From Diphasiastrum complanatum (taxonomy: Eukaryota; Streptophyta; Lycopodiopsida; Lycopodiales; Lycopodiaceae), in the NCBI GenBank assembly GCA_029204225.1, contig CM055093.1:29649777-29713776 (forward strand): a stretch of DNA of 64,000 nt, given 5' to 3'. Under the pieces are notes generated by a model, which saw only the letters and a list, made by a program, of their open reading frames with translations, was not told where the DNA came from and did not search any database. Below, piece after piece: positions 21,671-33,412 of this stretch (positions are counted from its first letter, which is position 1; the number at the start of each line of letters is the position of its first letter). The position numbers and the translations under genes were made by a program.

Positions 21671-21925
21671 TTAAAGACAATTAAGCTTTTGAACTATGAA
21701 AGTGTCGCATTGTAATGTATTTCTGTAGACTTGTTCTAAATGTAAGTTTGTGGAAGTCCTTGAAGTTGGCCAAGTCTTCAATGACTTCAAGTCATTAAAC
21801 TTAACATCTGAACTTGAAATTATGACAGGATTGCTTAACCTTTGCTGGAGATCAGCCGGAAGCCCGTTGTAGACGTTCTTCAAATAAATTGGCTGTCTAA
21901 GTTTGCGATTCCTGCAGGTATCAGA
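21671..21925 (-). other. Unidentified open frame with exon-like border
   Basis: On the minus strand, after a tctgatacctgcag acceptor-like sequence, the frame reads NRKLRQPIYLKNVYNGLPAD and continues for about 70 residues. I do not recognise it. It could be a retrotransposon gag fragment or a relic host exon; no neighbour supports either. Confidence 0.2.
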
Positions 21926-22379
21926 CGAGCAGACGTAGAACCAAATTTGGTTTCACCTGACCCTAGATCAATGATAAATAAACATGCAGGAAGAATCATG
22001 AAATAGAAATTAGTCATTCACCAAGGAGGCAACTGTGGGCTTAATTTCCAACACGATGAGTTGATTTGGAAAACAGACAGCGCTCAAGAATTGTATTTAA
22101 ATTCAGTTTTGATATAGAAGCCATTTTCTCAATGTTCCGTTCGTTGATGTGTATGATCTGTAAAATTTGAATGCATGCTATCAGTAGATAAATTTTCGCT
22201 GTTGTTTTTATTCAACATTATCTGTTGTTTACAAGTCTAATTTTTTTAAAACAGATCGTTAGAATCGATCTGGGGTTTGGAAGAGAAACAGACAACAGTG
22301 AGAAGCAGTAGCTACTCCTGCTAAGTCGGTTCTATCCGGCCTGTCAATCCCAATTTCCATCAATAATCACATGCTGCGA
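21926..22379. other. Non-coding stretch
   Basis: No coding similarity or repeat boundary is recognised between the preceding open frame and the next copia remnant. Confidence 0.35.
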
Positions 22380-23990
22380 CTCCCTCTATCCTTGTTGATT
22401 TGAATTCCTAAAAAGTAGTGCAAATTGCCTAGATTTTTCATTTTAAATTGGGCTTCTAATCTACTCTTACATTTTGCTAGACAATTATTATTATATGATC
22501 CACATAGTTCGCACAAATCACAATCACTATTATATCATCCACACAGATTGCAATCTCTATGATCTTCCAATTTCATCTCCATAAGAACTCATTGGGTTTT
22601 GAATAGCATCTTTTAAAACCATTTGCTTTAAAGAATGATTCCAAATTGTCATACTACATTCGAGAGGCTTGCTTCAAGCCATACAGTGCCTTTTTAGTTT
22701 GTAGACCTTTCCTTGGTCCTCCATGAAGCCCATGGGTTGTTCCATGTACACTTTATCATTCAAATCATCATTCAACAATGTAGTTCTTACATCCAATTGA
22801 AATACTTCCATGTCTTGAGAGGTTTCCCATGCCAGCAACAACCTAATGCATTTAATTCTTGCCATTGGTGCAAAGGTGTCATCAAAATCAGCCCCCTTTA
22901 CTTGCGAGAATTTTTTGGCCACAACTTGGCCTTGCACCTAACTATATTTATATCTGCTCCATATTTCATCTTGAAAATCTAGTTATAGTTGATTGCTTTC
23001 TTTTTAGTAGGCAATGACTAGTTTCTAGAAATCATTTTTCACAATGGAGATCATTTCTTCCTTCATCGGCTACTTCCACAAAGTCCAATATCCAGTGTTT
23101 TGAGCTTTCTTGTATGTCTTGGGCTCTAACTTCTTTTCTTCCATCACTCGTCAATTCTGTTGGGTGTTTTTTTTATTCTATTCGACTTGTGTGGTATGGT
23201 CTTTGCCTCGTCTTCATTGTTGGCTTGTGAAGTACCTTTTCCACGAGGGCTGATGTCTGGGATCTCTTCTAATGTTTCGTTGGCCTCATTGTTCTTTCCT
23301 TTTGGAATTTCCACAGGTTGGTGAGTGATAATTATTGTGGGTGTGCCTTGTACGCTCAATCTATCTTTTTCGACATCCTTATAGATGAATTTTTGCGTTT
23401 CTCATAAAAATAACTTTTTTGGACACAATGAATTTCTTCTTGTTGGGATTATATGACTTGTACATTCTCATAGATGAATATCCTTTTCTCATAAAAAAAT
23501 AACATCTCTGGACACAATGAATTTTTTCTTGAGAATCAGCGTAGCCTATAAATATGCATATGATGCCTTTAGGATCTAGCTTCTTCTTCTTTTCCTTGGG
23601 CAATATATGTGCATATCCAATGTGTCAAAATACCCTCACGTGTTCAACTCAAGGTTTGATTCCATTCCATAATTCATCAGACATTTTTTCTCGAATTATC
23701 TTTGTGGGACATGTATTGACCACATAGATTGATGTATTGGTTGTTTTAGCTAGTAAGTGCTTAGGCAAATCCCTACCATGGAGCATAAACTCACCACTTC
23801 CATAATGATTTTGTTCTTTTGCTCGGCTATCCCATTTTGCTGTGGGCTAGAAGGGATTGTGAATTGTCTTCTTGCCTCGTGTTGTTCACCGAAGCTATCA
23901 AAATCCTTGCTTTTGTATTCTCCTCTTGACCTCCCCCTGGCCTCTTCCTGTATCAATCGTCTGGTGAGGAAGTCCATGTCCAATCGTTCT
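22380..23990 (-). pseudogene. Ty1/copia integrase-to-reverse transcriptase remnant
   Basis: On the minus strand the order is integrase (FTIPSSPQQNGIAEQKNKII, about 23780-23870), the post-integrase IFIGYADSQEK block (about 23530-23580), an acidic linker (NNEANETLEE) and reverse transcriptase. The RT part reads FSQVKGADFDDTFAPMARI, VFQLDVRTTLLNDDLNDKVYMEQP, a VDDIIV catalytic stretch near 22530 and LGNLHYFLGI near 22410. Several frameshifts separate these. A ~78-bp segment is duplicated in tandem at about 23387-23520 (ggacacaatgaatt twice). Confidence 0.85.
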
Positions 23991-24594
23991 CGAACGCTCT
24001 CAAGTCATTACAATGGGGTTGTAGTTGCAAGGCTCATCAAGATGGTGTAAATCAGTTGGTGTTTATCCACAACTGCTCCAGCTGCCTCTAGTTGCCTTCA
24101 ACTTCATTTTCTCCAAGTGAGAGTTGGGTAGCTATATACGTAGCATCAAAATGCTAGCTACTCCTTTTGTTTGATGAAAGGACTTCAGTGGCTCCCAAAT
24201 TTTTGGAAGTCTCTACTCCTTCACTTGTGAGATAGCTAAATCTCCCAATGACATGCAAATGGTTAGGTAAGCCTTGCTCCCCTTTGCAGCTATGATTTCA
24301 GTGGCAGCATGATCTCTAGGCTATGGGTTGACAAATTTTCAATTTCAGTTCAATAGTTGTTAGAATCAAACTTATTCGAGACCCTCTTTCAATAGTTCAA
24401 ACTTATTTGGGACTCCCTAGATAGTTGTGGAGTCAAACATATTTTTGAGACCCCTTCAAATCTTGGTCAAATACTGTCGAGTAGATACATGTTGTGGATC
24501 TCGTGTATTTCTTCAGATTTTTCAACAATGCATGCAAATATGTAGAAACTAATTTGACTGGTTACATTCTAGCGAATGAATGAATCTAGATTGG

Positions 24595-24783
<189 letters not shown>

Positions 24784-26050
24784 AAGCTTTATTAATGTCT
24801 TTTCCATGCCAAAAGGCATATAAGATAGACAAAAATACATGTCAAGTATGTGGTAATAGTGGGAGCATATATAAACATCTCCATTAAGAACTATGCATAA
24901 AAGAAATAACATAACTAAATACTATAAACTATCAAAAGGTGGAAGCATCATAAATGCTAAATGTAAAATCATATAATCTAGCACTGCTGCTGAAAAAGGA
25001 TGTGATACTAGCTGTAGCATGAGATAATACTGGTCATCACTGATGTCGGATAGAAGGGGAAGAGTTGTGTGTCCTCATGATAGGACGGGTAGTGCGAGTT
25101 GCAACATGCCTATGAGTGGTGCATTGCCTTTGATATCTGTGAGGTGGTGCATCATCGTCATCATCAAACTCAATGTCTCAGCGTGGTCGTCTCCTAGAGA
25201 AAAATGAGATAATATGAGCTTGAGAGCTGTAATGTCGCTGATGAACTGACTGGTACATATTATGTCATAGTAGGAGCATCTCTCATGTCATAAGTGCAAC
25301 ACAACGAGGGTCCTCATATGCAATGCAGTGAGGGTCCTCATATACAATGAGCAATCGAAGTGTAGTAGGCATGTCTCGGAATAGTAGGCAGCGATATCTC
25401 CCTCTGATCTCATAGTATATAGGGCATCTGAGGACGGAGTGCTCCTCGGACTCCACCTCAAGCAAAGAACATAGCTGGCATAATCTCTCCTCCCTTGAAG
25501 TACCTTGGAATCTCCTAGTCTCAATAGCCAACTGATGTGATGATATTCTAAACTGACCCAAAGTGAAATGGAGACTGTGTGATAATCCTGAAGTCAAATA
25601 TCGGGATAGGACTGGAAACCCAATGGTATCCTATTTCAAGAATTGAACCTGGTAGTAATCGGGCTTAACCCCCAACTGACATCGCCAGGTACGATCAAGG
25701 TATGCTTTGTATAAGAACCGTCTAATGTACTGGTGTGTACCCGAGGGGAGATCCGTGGTAGTGATACCAAATGACTCCATGAGGAAGTGTGATGCCTGAG
25801 AGAACCATGACAATCGGTAACCCTGAGCTTGAAGATGATGGGAGGACATAAGGGCAATCCATGTATATCTGTAGTATGTATCAAGAAATGCTTGAACGCT
25901 CCGGATGTAGGTGACAAGCTGAAAGGCTGCCTCTGTCTGGATAGGAGGGATGACAAACTCAGAAAGAATTATCTTATGTGGAACAGAGGGCTTCATCCAA
26001 ATCATGCGAGCTAATATGGTGGTCTGCAACCGTGAAATGCTGGTCCAATG
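24784..26050 (-). mobile_element. Non-LTR retrotransposon (LINE) 3' portion with (TC)n tail
   Basis: The coding end is read on the minus strand from about 26040 to 25283. It includes ARMIWMKPSVPHKI, IPPIQTEAAFQLVTYIRS, WFSQASHFLMESFGI, then FRISSHQLAIETRRFQG and REERLCQLC...EEHSVLRCPIY. The last of these is a CCHC-type zinc-binding C terminus typical of LINE ORF2 proteins. A frameshift near 25635 splits it. The 3' UTR (25282-24784) ends with a TATATGCC...GGCAT hairpin, an AATAAA, aagcttc and then the TC tail. The 5' part, including reverse transcriptase, is missing, as expected of 5' truncation. Confidence 0.8.
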
Positions 26051-26295
<245 letters not shown>

Positions 26296-27059
26296 CCTAT
26301 GTCAGGTTCTCAATATATACTATTTTTATAAAAATTAATAAAAAATCACGGTTCTCACCATGGCCGGTTCCTACAAAAGAGCATACCCATCGGTTCTACA
26401 TAGAAGCCGGTTCTTGAAAAATAGTGTACTCGCTGGTTAGGGTCTTAAGACCGGGTTGAGAACCGAAAAAGAATCAATACCCGACCAACACTGGTGTGGA
26501 CAATTGGCAAGAAGGGCATGAAGAACGTGAAGTTTGAAAAGACCTCATTCTAAAAGGGGGACCATTGGGGTCGGCTATAAGAGAGAGCCTACTCTTTGTA
26601 TTATGAGAGTTGACTATTTTAGAGAGTTAGCATATTTTGGAATCTTGTTGTCTTGTCTTATAGTTGTGGGTTGCTTTAGCGTGTAGTGTTGATTGATGGT
26701 GTTTAAAGAAGTTAGTTATTCCAATGTTGCTTGTTGTGAGAGTGAGGTTAGTTCTACTTTGAGGCTGGTTACTTGTATGTTAGTTGCTTTGATATTAGTC
26801 TGTTGAATTTTAGTGCTTGTTTGAAGTTGTGTTTACATTTCATTATGGATTGATAGGTGGTGTGATAGTTGGATGCTCATGCTTCGATGGATTGTCGAAT
26901 GCTTAAAGACATTTGATTGATGTGTGTTTCTAGCTTGAGGAAGACTGCTCAACGAAGCCTTCCCTACAACAAACTTTTAGTGTATTAATCCCTACCTAGC
27001 TGTGGCTGTCTAGTTTTTTCGATGCTTGCGGCAGCCCATTGATCTTTTCCACCAGTGCT
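26296..27059. other. Non-coding stretch with GGTTCT/AGAACC words
   Basis: Between 26345 and 26470 the words ggttct, ccggttc and gagaacc recur, weakly resembling the palindromic-word elements at 58107 and 63054. No inverted ends or target duplication were found. The remainder is T/G-rich and without a recognisable gene. Confidence 0.35.
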
Positions 27060-27450
27060 GCAATCTAATTTTTTTTGTTTGTCTGTCTACCAACACTGTC
27101 TGTCTGTCTAACAAGTGCCTATCCACCTATTCACACTGTATCTCTGTCTGTCTGGATAGCTGTCTAATGCCTATCAACACTGTCTGTCTGTGTCTGCCTA
27201 TCAACACTATTTGTTTGTCTGTCTATTAGCACTATCTGTTTGTCTATCAACACTCTCTGTTTGTCTCTGAAAACTGTCTGTCTGTCTATCAACATTGTCT
27301 ATCAGCATTGTCTGTCTGTCTGACAATTGTCTATGTGCCTATCAACACTGTCTATCTTGTCTGCCTATTAGCATTGTCTGTCTGTTTGTGACAGCTGCCT
27401 ATTTGCCTATCAACACTGTCTGTCTGTCTGTCTGTCTGACAGCTATCTAA
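27060..27450. repeat. Degenerate (GTCT)n / tatcaacactgtctgtctg repeat
   Basis: Imperfect units of gtctgtctgtctatcaacact fill this stretch. The same repeat resumes at 28194-28290, so the TRIM element between was inserted into it. Confidence 0.85.
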
Positions 27451-27455
27451 TGCCT

Positions 27456-27595
27456 TATTAGAAATCCATAAATCATAATATGGATGCACAGACTAGGATT
27501 CGAACCCAGGACCTCCCTCATACCGGATGGGATGCTCTACCACTGAGCTATATGCTCTGATAGTTCTCTCTAGAGTGTGGATTGATATTCCAACA
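27456..27595 (-). repeat. TRIM 3' LTR (140 bp)
   Basis: On the minus strand it begins TGTTGGAATATC and ends TTTCTAATA, where the last bases were probably TAACA as in the other LTR. It includes the tRNA-like segment at 27486-27557. Confidence 0.9.
27486..27557 (-). tRNA. tRNA-like sequence inside the TRIM LTR (probably not a host tRNA gene)
   Basis: Seventy-two bases fold as a cloverleaf by eye. The D arm is GCTC/GAGC with the perfect A box TAGCTCAGTGG. The anticodon stem TCCCA/TGAGG has one mismatch, and the T stem CTGGG/CCTAG encloses TTCGAAT, giving the perfect B box GGTTCGAATCC. The acceptor stem has several mismatches. Position 33 is not T, so the anticodon is unclear. The arrangement suggests internal Pol III promoter elements rather than a working decoder. 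Confidence 0.6.
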
Positions 27596-27710
27596 CCCCC
27601 CCCTCAAGCCACACTTGGTTGGAGTCCTAGCTGTCACCTGCTCCACAACTTGAGCCACCTAACCATGGCTTTGACACCATGAATTTAGGTCTAACTTGGC
27701 TCTGATACCA

Positions 27711-27973
27711 TGTCAGAGTTTGTCGGCGGCAAAAACATTCTGGTCTAGTAGACGCTCTCGCACAATGCGCACACTTGCGGGCCGCGCGTGGGATCCGATC
27801 CCTATCGCCTAGCCACCCGTCTCTTTCCCTCTTGACCCCAAAAGGGCTGGTACCAGGGGACAAGGGTATTATGTCTACTTTCAGCTTATATTTGGGTGAT
27901 GTCTTAGTCTCCATTTACTTATGGGATGATGATTGCACTCTTTCTGGTGCATCCACAGAGGCCTACTCCAACA
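27711..27973 (-). repeat. LTR-like middle block of the TRIM, unrelated to its outer LTRs
   Basis: On the minus strand this 263-bp block starts TGTTGGAGTAGG after a G-rich tract and ends CTCTGACA directly before a TGGTATCAGAGCCAAG primer-binding site. It therefore sits in LTR position but shares only its terminal bases with the 140-bp LTRs. Confidence 0.65.
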
Positions 27974-28049
27974 CCCCCAACTCAAGCGAGCACAAGGTGA
28001 AGTACTCCCCCACTTGCTCGTACAAGACCCCCACTTGGCTCTGATACCA

Positions 28050-28193
28050 TGTTAGAAATCCATAAATCATAATATGGATGGACAGACTAGGATTCAAACC
28101 CAAGACCTCCCTCATACCGGATGGGATGCTCTACCACTGAGCTATCTGCTCTGTTTGATAGTTCTCTCTAGAGTGTGGATTGATATTCCAACA
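28050..28193 (-). repeat. TRIM 5' LTR (144 bp)
   Basis: TGTTGGAATATC to TTTCTAACA on the minus strand; it differs from 27456-27595 by a 4-bp insertion and a handful of substitutions. Confidence 0.92.
28080..28151 (-). tRNA. tRNA-like sequence inside the TRIM 5' LTR
   Basis: Same cloverleaf as at 27486-27557. Here the acceptor stem GAGCAGA/TCTGTCC pairs at six of seven positions (one of them a G-U pair), while the B box has decayed to GGTTTGAATCC. The A box TAGCTCAGTGG is intact. Confidence 0.6.
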
Positions 28194-28299
28194 TGCCTAT
28201 CAGCATTGTCTGTTTGTCTGATAGCTGTCTAATGCCTATCAACACTATCCGTTTTTCTGACAGTTGTCAGCTATCCCCGCCTGCTATTAACAGCCTGCC

Positions 28300-29479
28300 T
28301 GCCTCTGTTAGCAGCAGTGCTGCCATCTACAACAATTACGAACTTTTGTACAAAACTACTTATCTGTTGCTGTTCTTGGCCATTAATCTATTACATGCTC
28401 TACGTGTGCTACACATTCATGCTACGAACAAGTAGTTTTTTCTAACTCAAAGGCAAACGACAAGTGTCAAAATAGATTAAAGAGACACGAGAGTAATACG
28501 ACACTCATGACTAGTTGGGCTCTCAAGCATTCTGGTGACCTTGTGCACAGTTGAGATAAGCCAATTTCACTGACTACAAGTTATCATAGTTGTTTGTTGC
28601 AGGAATGTCATTATTACAGTACTGTATGTTGTGTTTGGTACATTGATAGTTCCATTCCACACTTTGGTTCATTATACTAAATGAACCATACTCATTTTTT
28701 ATTATGGAATTATTCTTTTGTACTTTAGTAGAGTAAGCAACCGTTTTAATGGTAGTGAATATGCACTGTTATTGTGAATCTTTCAGCTTTATAAGCTAGC
28801 TAGTATATTGATTGTCGAGTTAGCTACAAAAAATCGTCAAGTTGAGATTGTCATTTCATTTAATTGGTTATGAGATTGTATTGAGAGTGAGCTAAATGGG
28901 CCCGACCTATGTGAAATACCAGAGTGGGTAGTCCACCAAGAACAACCGAAATATGCCGCCTTTGCTAAGAGTCGCAATTAGTCACTCCTGCCTTCGGTAC
29001 TATCTAGCAAAACACCTAGACTTGAAGGACGACAAAGTACTCTCTTTTCACAAACAGAGCGGCACGTACAATTTACAACACCAACCACTCAGCTGTAGCC
29101 TTGTTGTCTAGCTTAAAACCTATTATTCACACAATTTAGGGTTTTATGACTCACATCGCAGTGCGAGGGTTGGCTGTGCAAGGGTTCTTTAGCTGTTTTG
29201 CAGATCAAAAAACCTTGATATCTCTCAGATTATTGGGAAGTAACTCTCGCAAGGATCACGGGAGCTGAATCTGGCCTGAATCTGACTCTAAAAATCTCTG
29301 CAAGAGTTAACTCTTGCATCAAGTGAAAATTTCACTATTTGCGAGGGTCCAAAACCACTAATTTGGCTTGATCTTCTCCAATAATCAGTACTAACTCTCG
29401 CAGGCTTCATCACTAATGAAAATTGTCATTCTGGATCAATTGGAGTGGTCTGCAAGAGTTCTCTCTGTGAAAGATTTCA
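28300..29479. other. Non-coding stretch upstream of the copia 3' LTR
   Basis: No gene is recognised. The words gcaagagtt and ctctcgcaag recur at about 29245-29450 (ctctcgcaagg, ctgcaagagttaactcttgc, ctctcgcagg), a short inverted and direct motif. This may be the distal part of the copia LTR or older sequence. Confidence 0.35.
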
Positions 29480-30114
29480 GATCCTTAAGATCCAATCTAC
29501 TTGAATGACCTTTGGTTAGAAAGAGAAATGCACTACCAATCTCACCAATGTAGAAAAATCAGCATCTACACACAATTTGAGATGCAAATACTAATAGAAC
29601 TTGATCAAACTTGAATGAAATGATTATGTACTGTTGCTGTCCGTACAAAACCAGCAAGCTACTGTATTTCACACGTGTGGATCCAAAAATAACAAATATA
29701 GATCATTCTACCCATAGAATTGCAAGCAATCACCAAGATAGTGCACCAATGGATAGTAGAACCCAAGAGAACCATGTATACTCATGAAATGAAATAGAGA
29801 AGAGAGAAGATAACTCTCTCCACAAGTTACATCCTTTTAAGTAGGTCCAAACCCTATTTGGCCACTTGGCTTTCCCACCAAAATGCTAACCCTACTAATT
29901 TTGGGTCGACATTCAATGTACCCAACTTATTCAAATTGAATCTACTCAAACTCACATTCTAACTTTCCCACACTTTCAAAAAGTGTTTATTAAAATGAAA
30001 TTTAGACTAATGAACTTTGAAAAGTCAACCTCTAAGTCTAAAACAAGTTTTGGCCTCAATATGCCAAATATGGAAATATTGCAAAATGTGATGAAACTAG
30101 TTGAATCTTTCACA
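29480..30114 (-). repeat. Copia 3' LTR, TGTGAAAGATTC family
   Basis: On the minus strand it begins TGTGAAAGATTCAACTAG after the purine tract gaagagggag. It is homologous to the plus-strand copy at 36892-37500 and, more distantly, to 42475-42800. It contains the G-box-type palindrome CACACGTGTG near 29681. Confidence 0.85.
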
Positions 30115-31440
30115 CTCCCTCTTCAACTAGTTTTAGCATAGACTTTGATAATACTCCAAGTGAGGTCCTATGCTTCATGAACAAGTCTTTTCCCAATGCT
30201 TTGATGAAGATATCAGCTACACATTCCCTTGAAGACACGTGTTGAAGCTCCACCTCCTTTGCAATGACTCGCTCCCTCACAAAATGATATTGTATCTGAA
30301 TATGCTTGCTCCTAGCATGAAAGATAGGATTGGTTCCCAATATTTGGGCTGATTGTCACAAAAGATGATTGGATTCTCTGAAAAATCTAGCAAGTGAAGA
30401 TCCTTGATCATCCTCTTGATCCATACCATCTCCTTTGTGCAATGTGTAAGAGCTTTGTACTCGGCATCACTAGATGACAATGAGATAGTAGCTTGTTTCT
30501 TTGACATCCATGATATAGCTCCATCACCTATGAAAATACAATAAGAACTAATGGATTTCCTATCCATTACATCTCCAGCATAGTCCGAATCTGAAAATCC
30601 AAAAAGATTAGGTGATGATCCCTCATACAATATGCCAAAATCTTGAGTTCCAATGATGTACCTCAAAACTCGCTTTCCTAGCTTCCAATGCTCCTCACTA
30701 GGATCTTGCATGAATTGACTCAATCTTCCAACACAATAGCTTAAATCAGGTCTAGTAATGGCTAGATAGATGAGTGAACCAACTAGCTTCCTATAGAGAG
30801 TAATGTCCTCGAAGGATCTTTCATTACCTCTTATAGTTAGCTTTACATGAGACTCCATAGGTGTATCAATAGCTTTTGCATCTACCACATGAAATCTTTC
30901 TAGAATAGAATTAGCATACTTCTCTTGACAAATGAAAGTAGATTGAGAAGATCTAATGACTTCTATTCCTAAAATGTAATGCAAATTACCAAGGTCATGC
31001 ACCTCAAACTCCTTCTTAAGAGCATTATTGATATCCTCCACATCTTGATTGTCTCCACCACTCAAGATGATATCATCCACATATATTAGCAAGATGGTAA
31101 CATCATTTCCAGCAAACCTATAATAAAGTGAATGATCATACTCACTCATAACAAAGCCTTGAGAGAGTAAAAAAGTGTTAAGCTTAGCATACAAACTCCT
31201 TGGTGCTTGCTTAAGGCCATACAAAATCTTTTGTAGAAGACACACATGATTTGGCTTTGTTGATAAAATGTAGCTCTCAGGTTGCTCCATGTACACTTCC
31301 TCCTCAAGATCACCATTCAAGAATGCATTTGAAATGTCCATTTGCCATAGATCCCATCTGTAAAGTGTAGCAAGTGAAATGATGACTCGAATGCTTACCA
31401 TCTTTGCCACGGGTGCAAAGGTCTCATCCTAGTCAATTTC
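30110..31440 (-). pseudogene. Ty1/copia reverse transcriptase and RNase H, frameshifted
   Basis: The frame reads WQMDISNAFLNGDLEEEVYM, the RT block YGLKQAPRSLYAKL, the catalytic IYVDDIILSGG, LGNLHYILGI, TRPDLSYCVGRLSQF and RNase H (GFSDSDYAGDVMDRKS, SSSDAEYKALTHCTKEM, IFCDN). At about 30330 the frame shifts after CDNQ and the last part (HARSKHIQIQYHFVRERV to the end) continues in another frame to 30110. A TAG at about 31430 separates this from the integrase part, where the family has an aromatic residue before DETFAPVAKM. The element therefore cannot make an intact polyprotein. Confidence 0.92.
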
Positions 31441-33394
31441 TTGTTGTTGAGCATATCCTTTTGCCACTTCCCTTGTACTTGTTGATAGATCCATCTTGGT
31501 TTGTCTTCACCCTGAAGATCCATTTGCATCCAATAGCTTTCTTGTCCTTAGGCAACTCCACCAATCTCCATGTTCCATTCTTCATAAGAGCTTGATACTC
31601 AAGATCCATTGCTTGGATCCACTCCTCTTCTTTCCTTGCTTGATCTACACTTGTAGGCTCATCCAAAGAGGTTAGGAAAGCAACATAATTTCCAGAAACT
31701 ACTTGCTTACCCTTTTGATCATATGTGAGCCTTGAAGGTACTTGTCTTTCTCTTGATGTTCTGCTTGGCTTTTGACTTGATGAAGGTCCATCATCACCAC
31801 CATTCAAAGTAAGATCCTTCTCATCAACATCAAGAATGTTAGATCCATCCACTTTACCATCAATCATGCTTGAAGACACCTTTGGAATGTACCCCTCATA
31901 AAAAATGACATCTCTACCAACAATCACTTTGTTAGTAGAAGGAATGTAAACCTTGTAGGCTTTACTCACCTCACTATATCCAAAAAAAATACCTCTTTTT
32001 GAAGATGGATCATCCTTGGTCCTATCATCAAGAGTAATGTTGACATAGCATGTGCATCCAAAGGTTCTTAGAAAGTTGACACTCGGCCTCCTCTTGAATA
32101 GCATCTCAAAAGGTGTCCTTCCATCCAAAATAGCACTCGGCCACCTATTGCACAAGAAATTGGCACACAACAAAGCTTGATCCCAAAATGGTTTGTCAAG
32201 ATTAGCACTTAACCTCATAGCTTTAGCACTTTCACATAAAGTCCTATTCTTCCTTTTAGCCACTCCATTTTGTTGTGGGGTCCTTGATGTTGTATACTCC
32301 CTCTTGATCCCATGCTCATCACAAAAGGCCTTGAACTGGTTAGATATGTACTCACCGCCATTGTCACCTCTCAAGCACTTGATCTTTGTGGAAAATTGGT
32401 TCTCCCTTGCATTCTTGAACTTGACAAAGACATCATACACTTCATCCTTGCTCTTTAATAGATAGATCCAACAAAATCTACTAAAATCATCAATGAATGT
32501 TACATACATCTTAGCTCCACTATTGCTAATTGTAGTAAATCCACGAATATCCGAATGTACAAGTTGAAAAGGCTTTGTAGATCTAGAAATAGATCTAGTA
32601 TAGGGTAGTCTATGTGACTTAGACAAAGCACAAGACTCACAAACATGCTTGTCATTACTTAAGGAACTTGGAAGACCAATAGCAACCTTCTTCCTTGCCA
32701 TACTTGAAGAAGCATCCACTTTATCTTGCCCTTTAGACCACTTACTTTTGGTTTTGCCCTTGAATTTTCCCTTTGTGAACATAGCATCCTCTTGAAGTGT
32801 CGATGTAGATCCACCTCTTGCTTGAAGCCTATATTCCTCATTGATCAAGATCTCTTGAAGATCCATCAAACTTGGCAAAGTCTTTTGAATAGCAGTACTT
32901 TGAACAATGATAGCATGAGCATCCAACAAGCCATCAAGAATCACTTGAATAAGCTCTCCTTCCTTAATGCTTTCATCTATGCAAGCTAACTCATCATTCA
33001 ATGCTTTCATTCTCAAATCAAAAGTACTTGGACTTTCTTCATTCTTTTGCAAACAAGAAAAGATTTGCCTTCTTAGAGTCAACACTCTAGCAGTAGACTT
33101 GGATTCATAAAGCTTCTTCAATGAATTCCTAGCTTCCAAAGATGATGTGCACTTACCAACTTCTTTGAGAAGTTCATTGGTAACATTCATCTTTATCATG
33201 TGTAGAGCCTTCTTGGCCCTCTTGTCATATCTCAATTGATCTTGTTGTGTTGCTGGTCTCTCCTCCAAATCTACAACAATATCCAAAACATCATTCATCT
33301 CAAGAAGTGACTCCATCCTCACTTTCCACAATGAATAGCTACTTGAGGTAAGCCTATCATTGGCTTCCAACATGATTCCAATTGAGGTTGCCAT
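31433..33394 (-). pseudogene. Ty1/copia gag-integrase region with protease deletion
   Basis: Starts with Met at 33394. Gag (residues 1-200) carries SSSYSLWKVRMESLLEMNDV and the UBN2-like LRRQIFSCLQKNEESPSTFD block. The zinc knuckle, protease and most of the GAG-pre-integrase domain are missing: gag runs from GKTKSKWSKGQDKVD directly to CESCALSKSHRLPY. In the integrase core the first two acidic residues are present (HSDIRG, RGDNGGEY), but the third motif reads NGVAKRKNR instead of the usual Glu at that Lys. The dead catalytic Glu plus the internal deletion makes it non-autonomous. Confidence 0.93.
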
Positions 33395-33412
33395 GTAGCA
33401 ATGACCTGATAT

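Larger units (their letters stand above)
27456..28193 (-). mobile_element. TRIM-like LTR retroelement with tRNA-like sequence in its LTRs
   Basis: The element is bounded by the perfect 5-bp target duplication TGCCT at 27451-27455 and 28194-28198. Read on the minus strand, the order is LTR (28193-28050), a primer-binding site matching initiator tRNA-Met (TGGTATCAGAGCCAAG, about 28049-28034), a 76-bp spacer and a G-rich tract. Then come a different LTR-like block (27973-27711), a second identical primer-binding site (27710-27695), a spacer of about 100 bp, a polypurine tract (GAGGGGGGGGG, about 27606-27596) and the final LTR (27595-27456). There is no coding capacity, so it would need proteins from other elements. 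It lies inside the tetranucleotide repeat. LTRs, PBS, PPT and duplication are read directly; the TRIM class is by definition. Confidence 0.92.

Noticed and set aside
27486-27557. A functional host tRNA gene
   Set aside because: It lies in an LTR, exists in two copies with the same flanks, has acceptor-stem mismatches and lacks T at position 33; it is better read as part of the retroelement.
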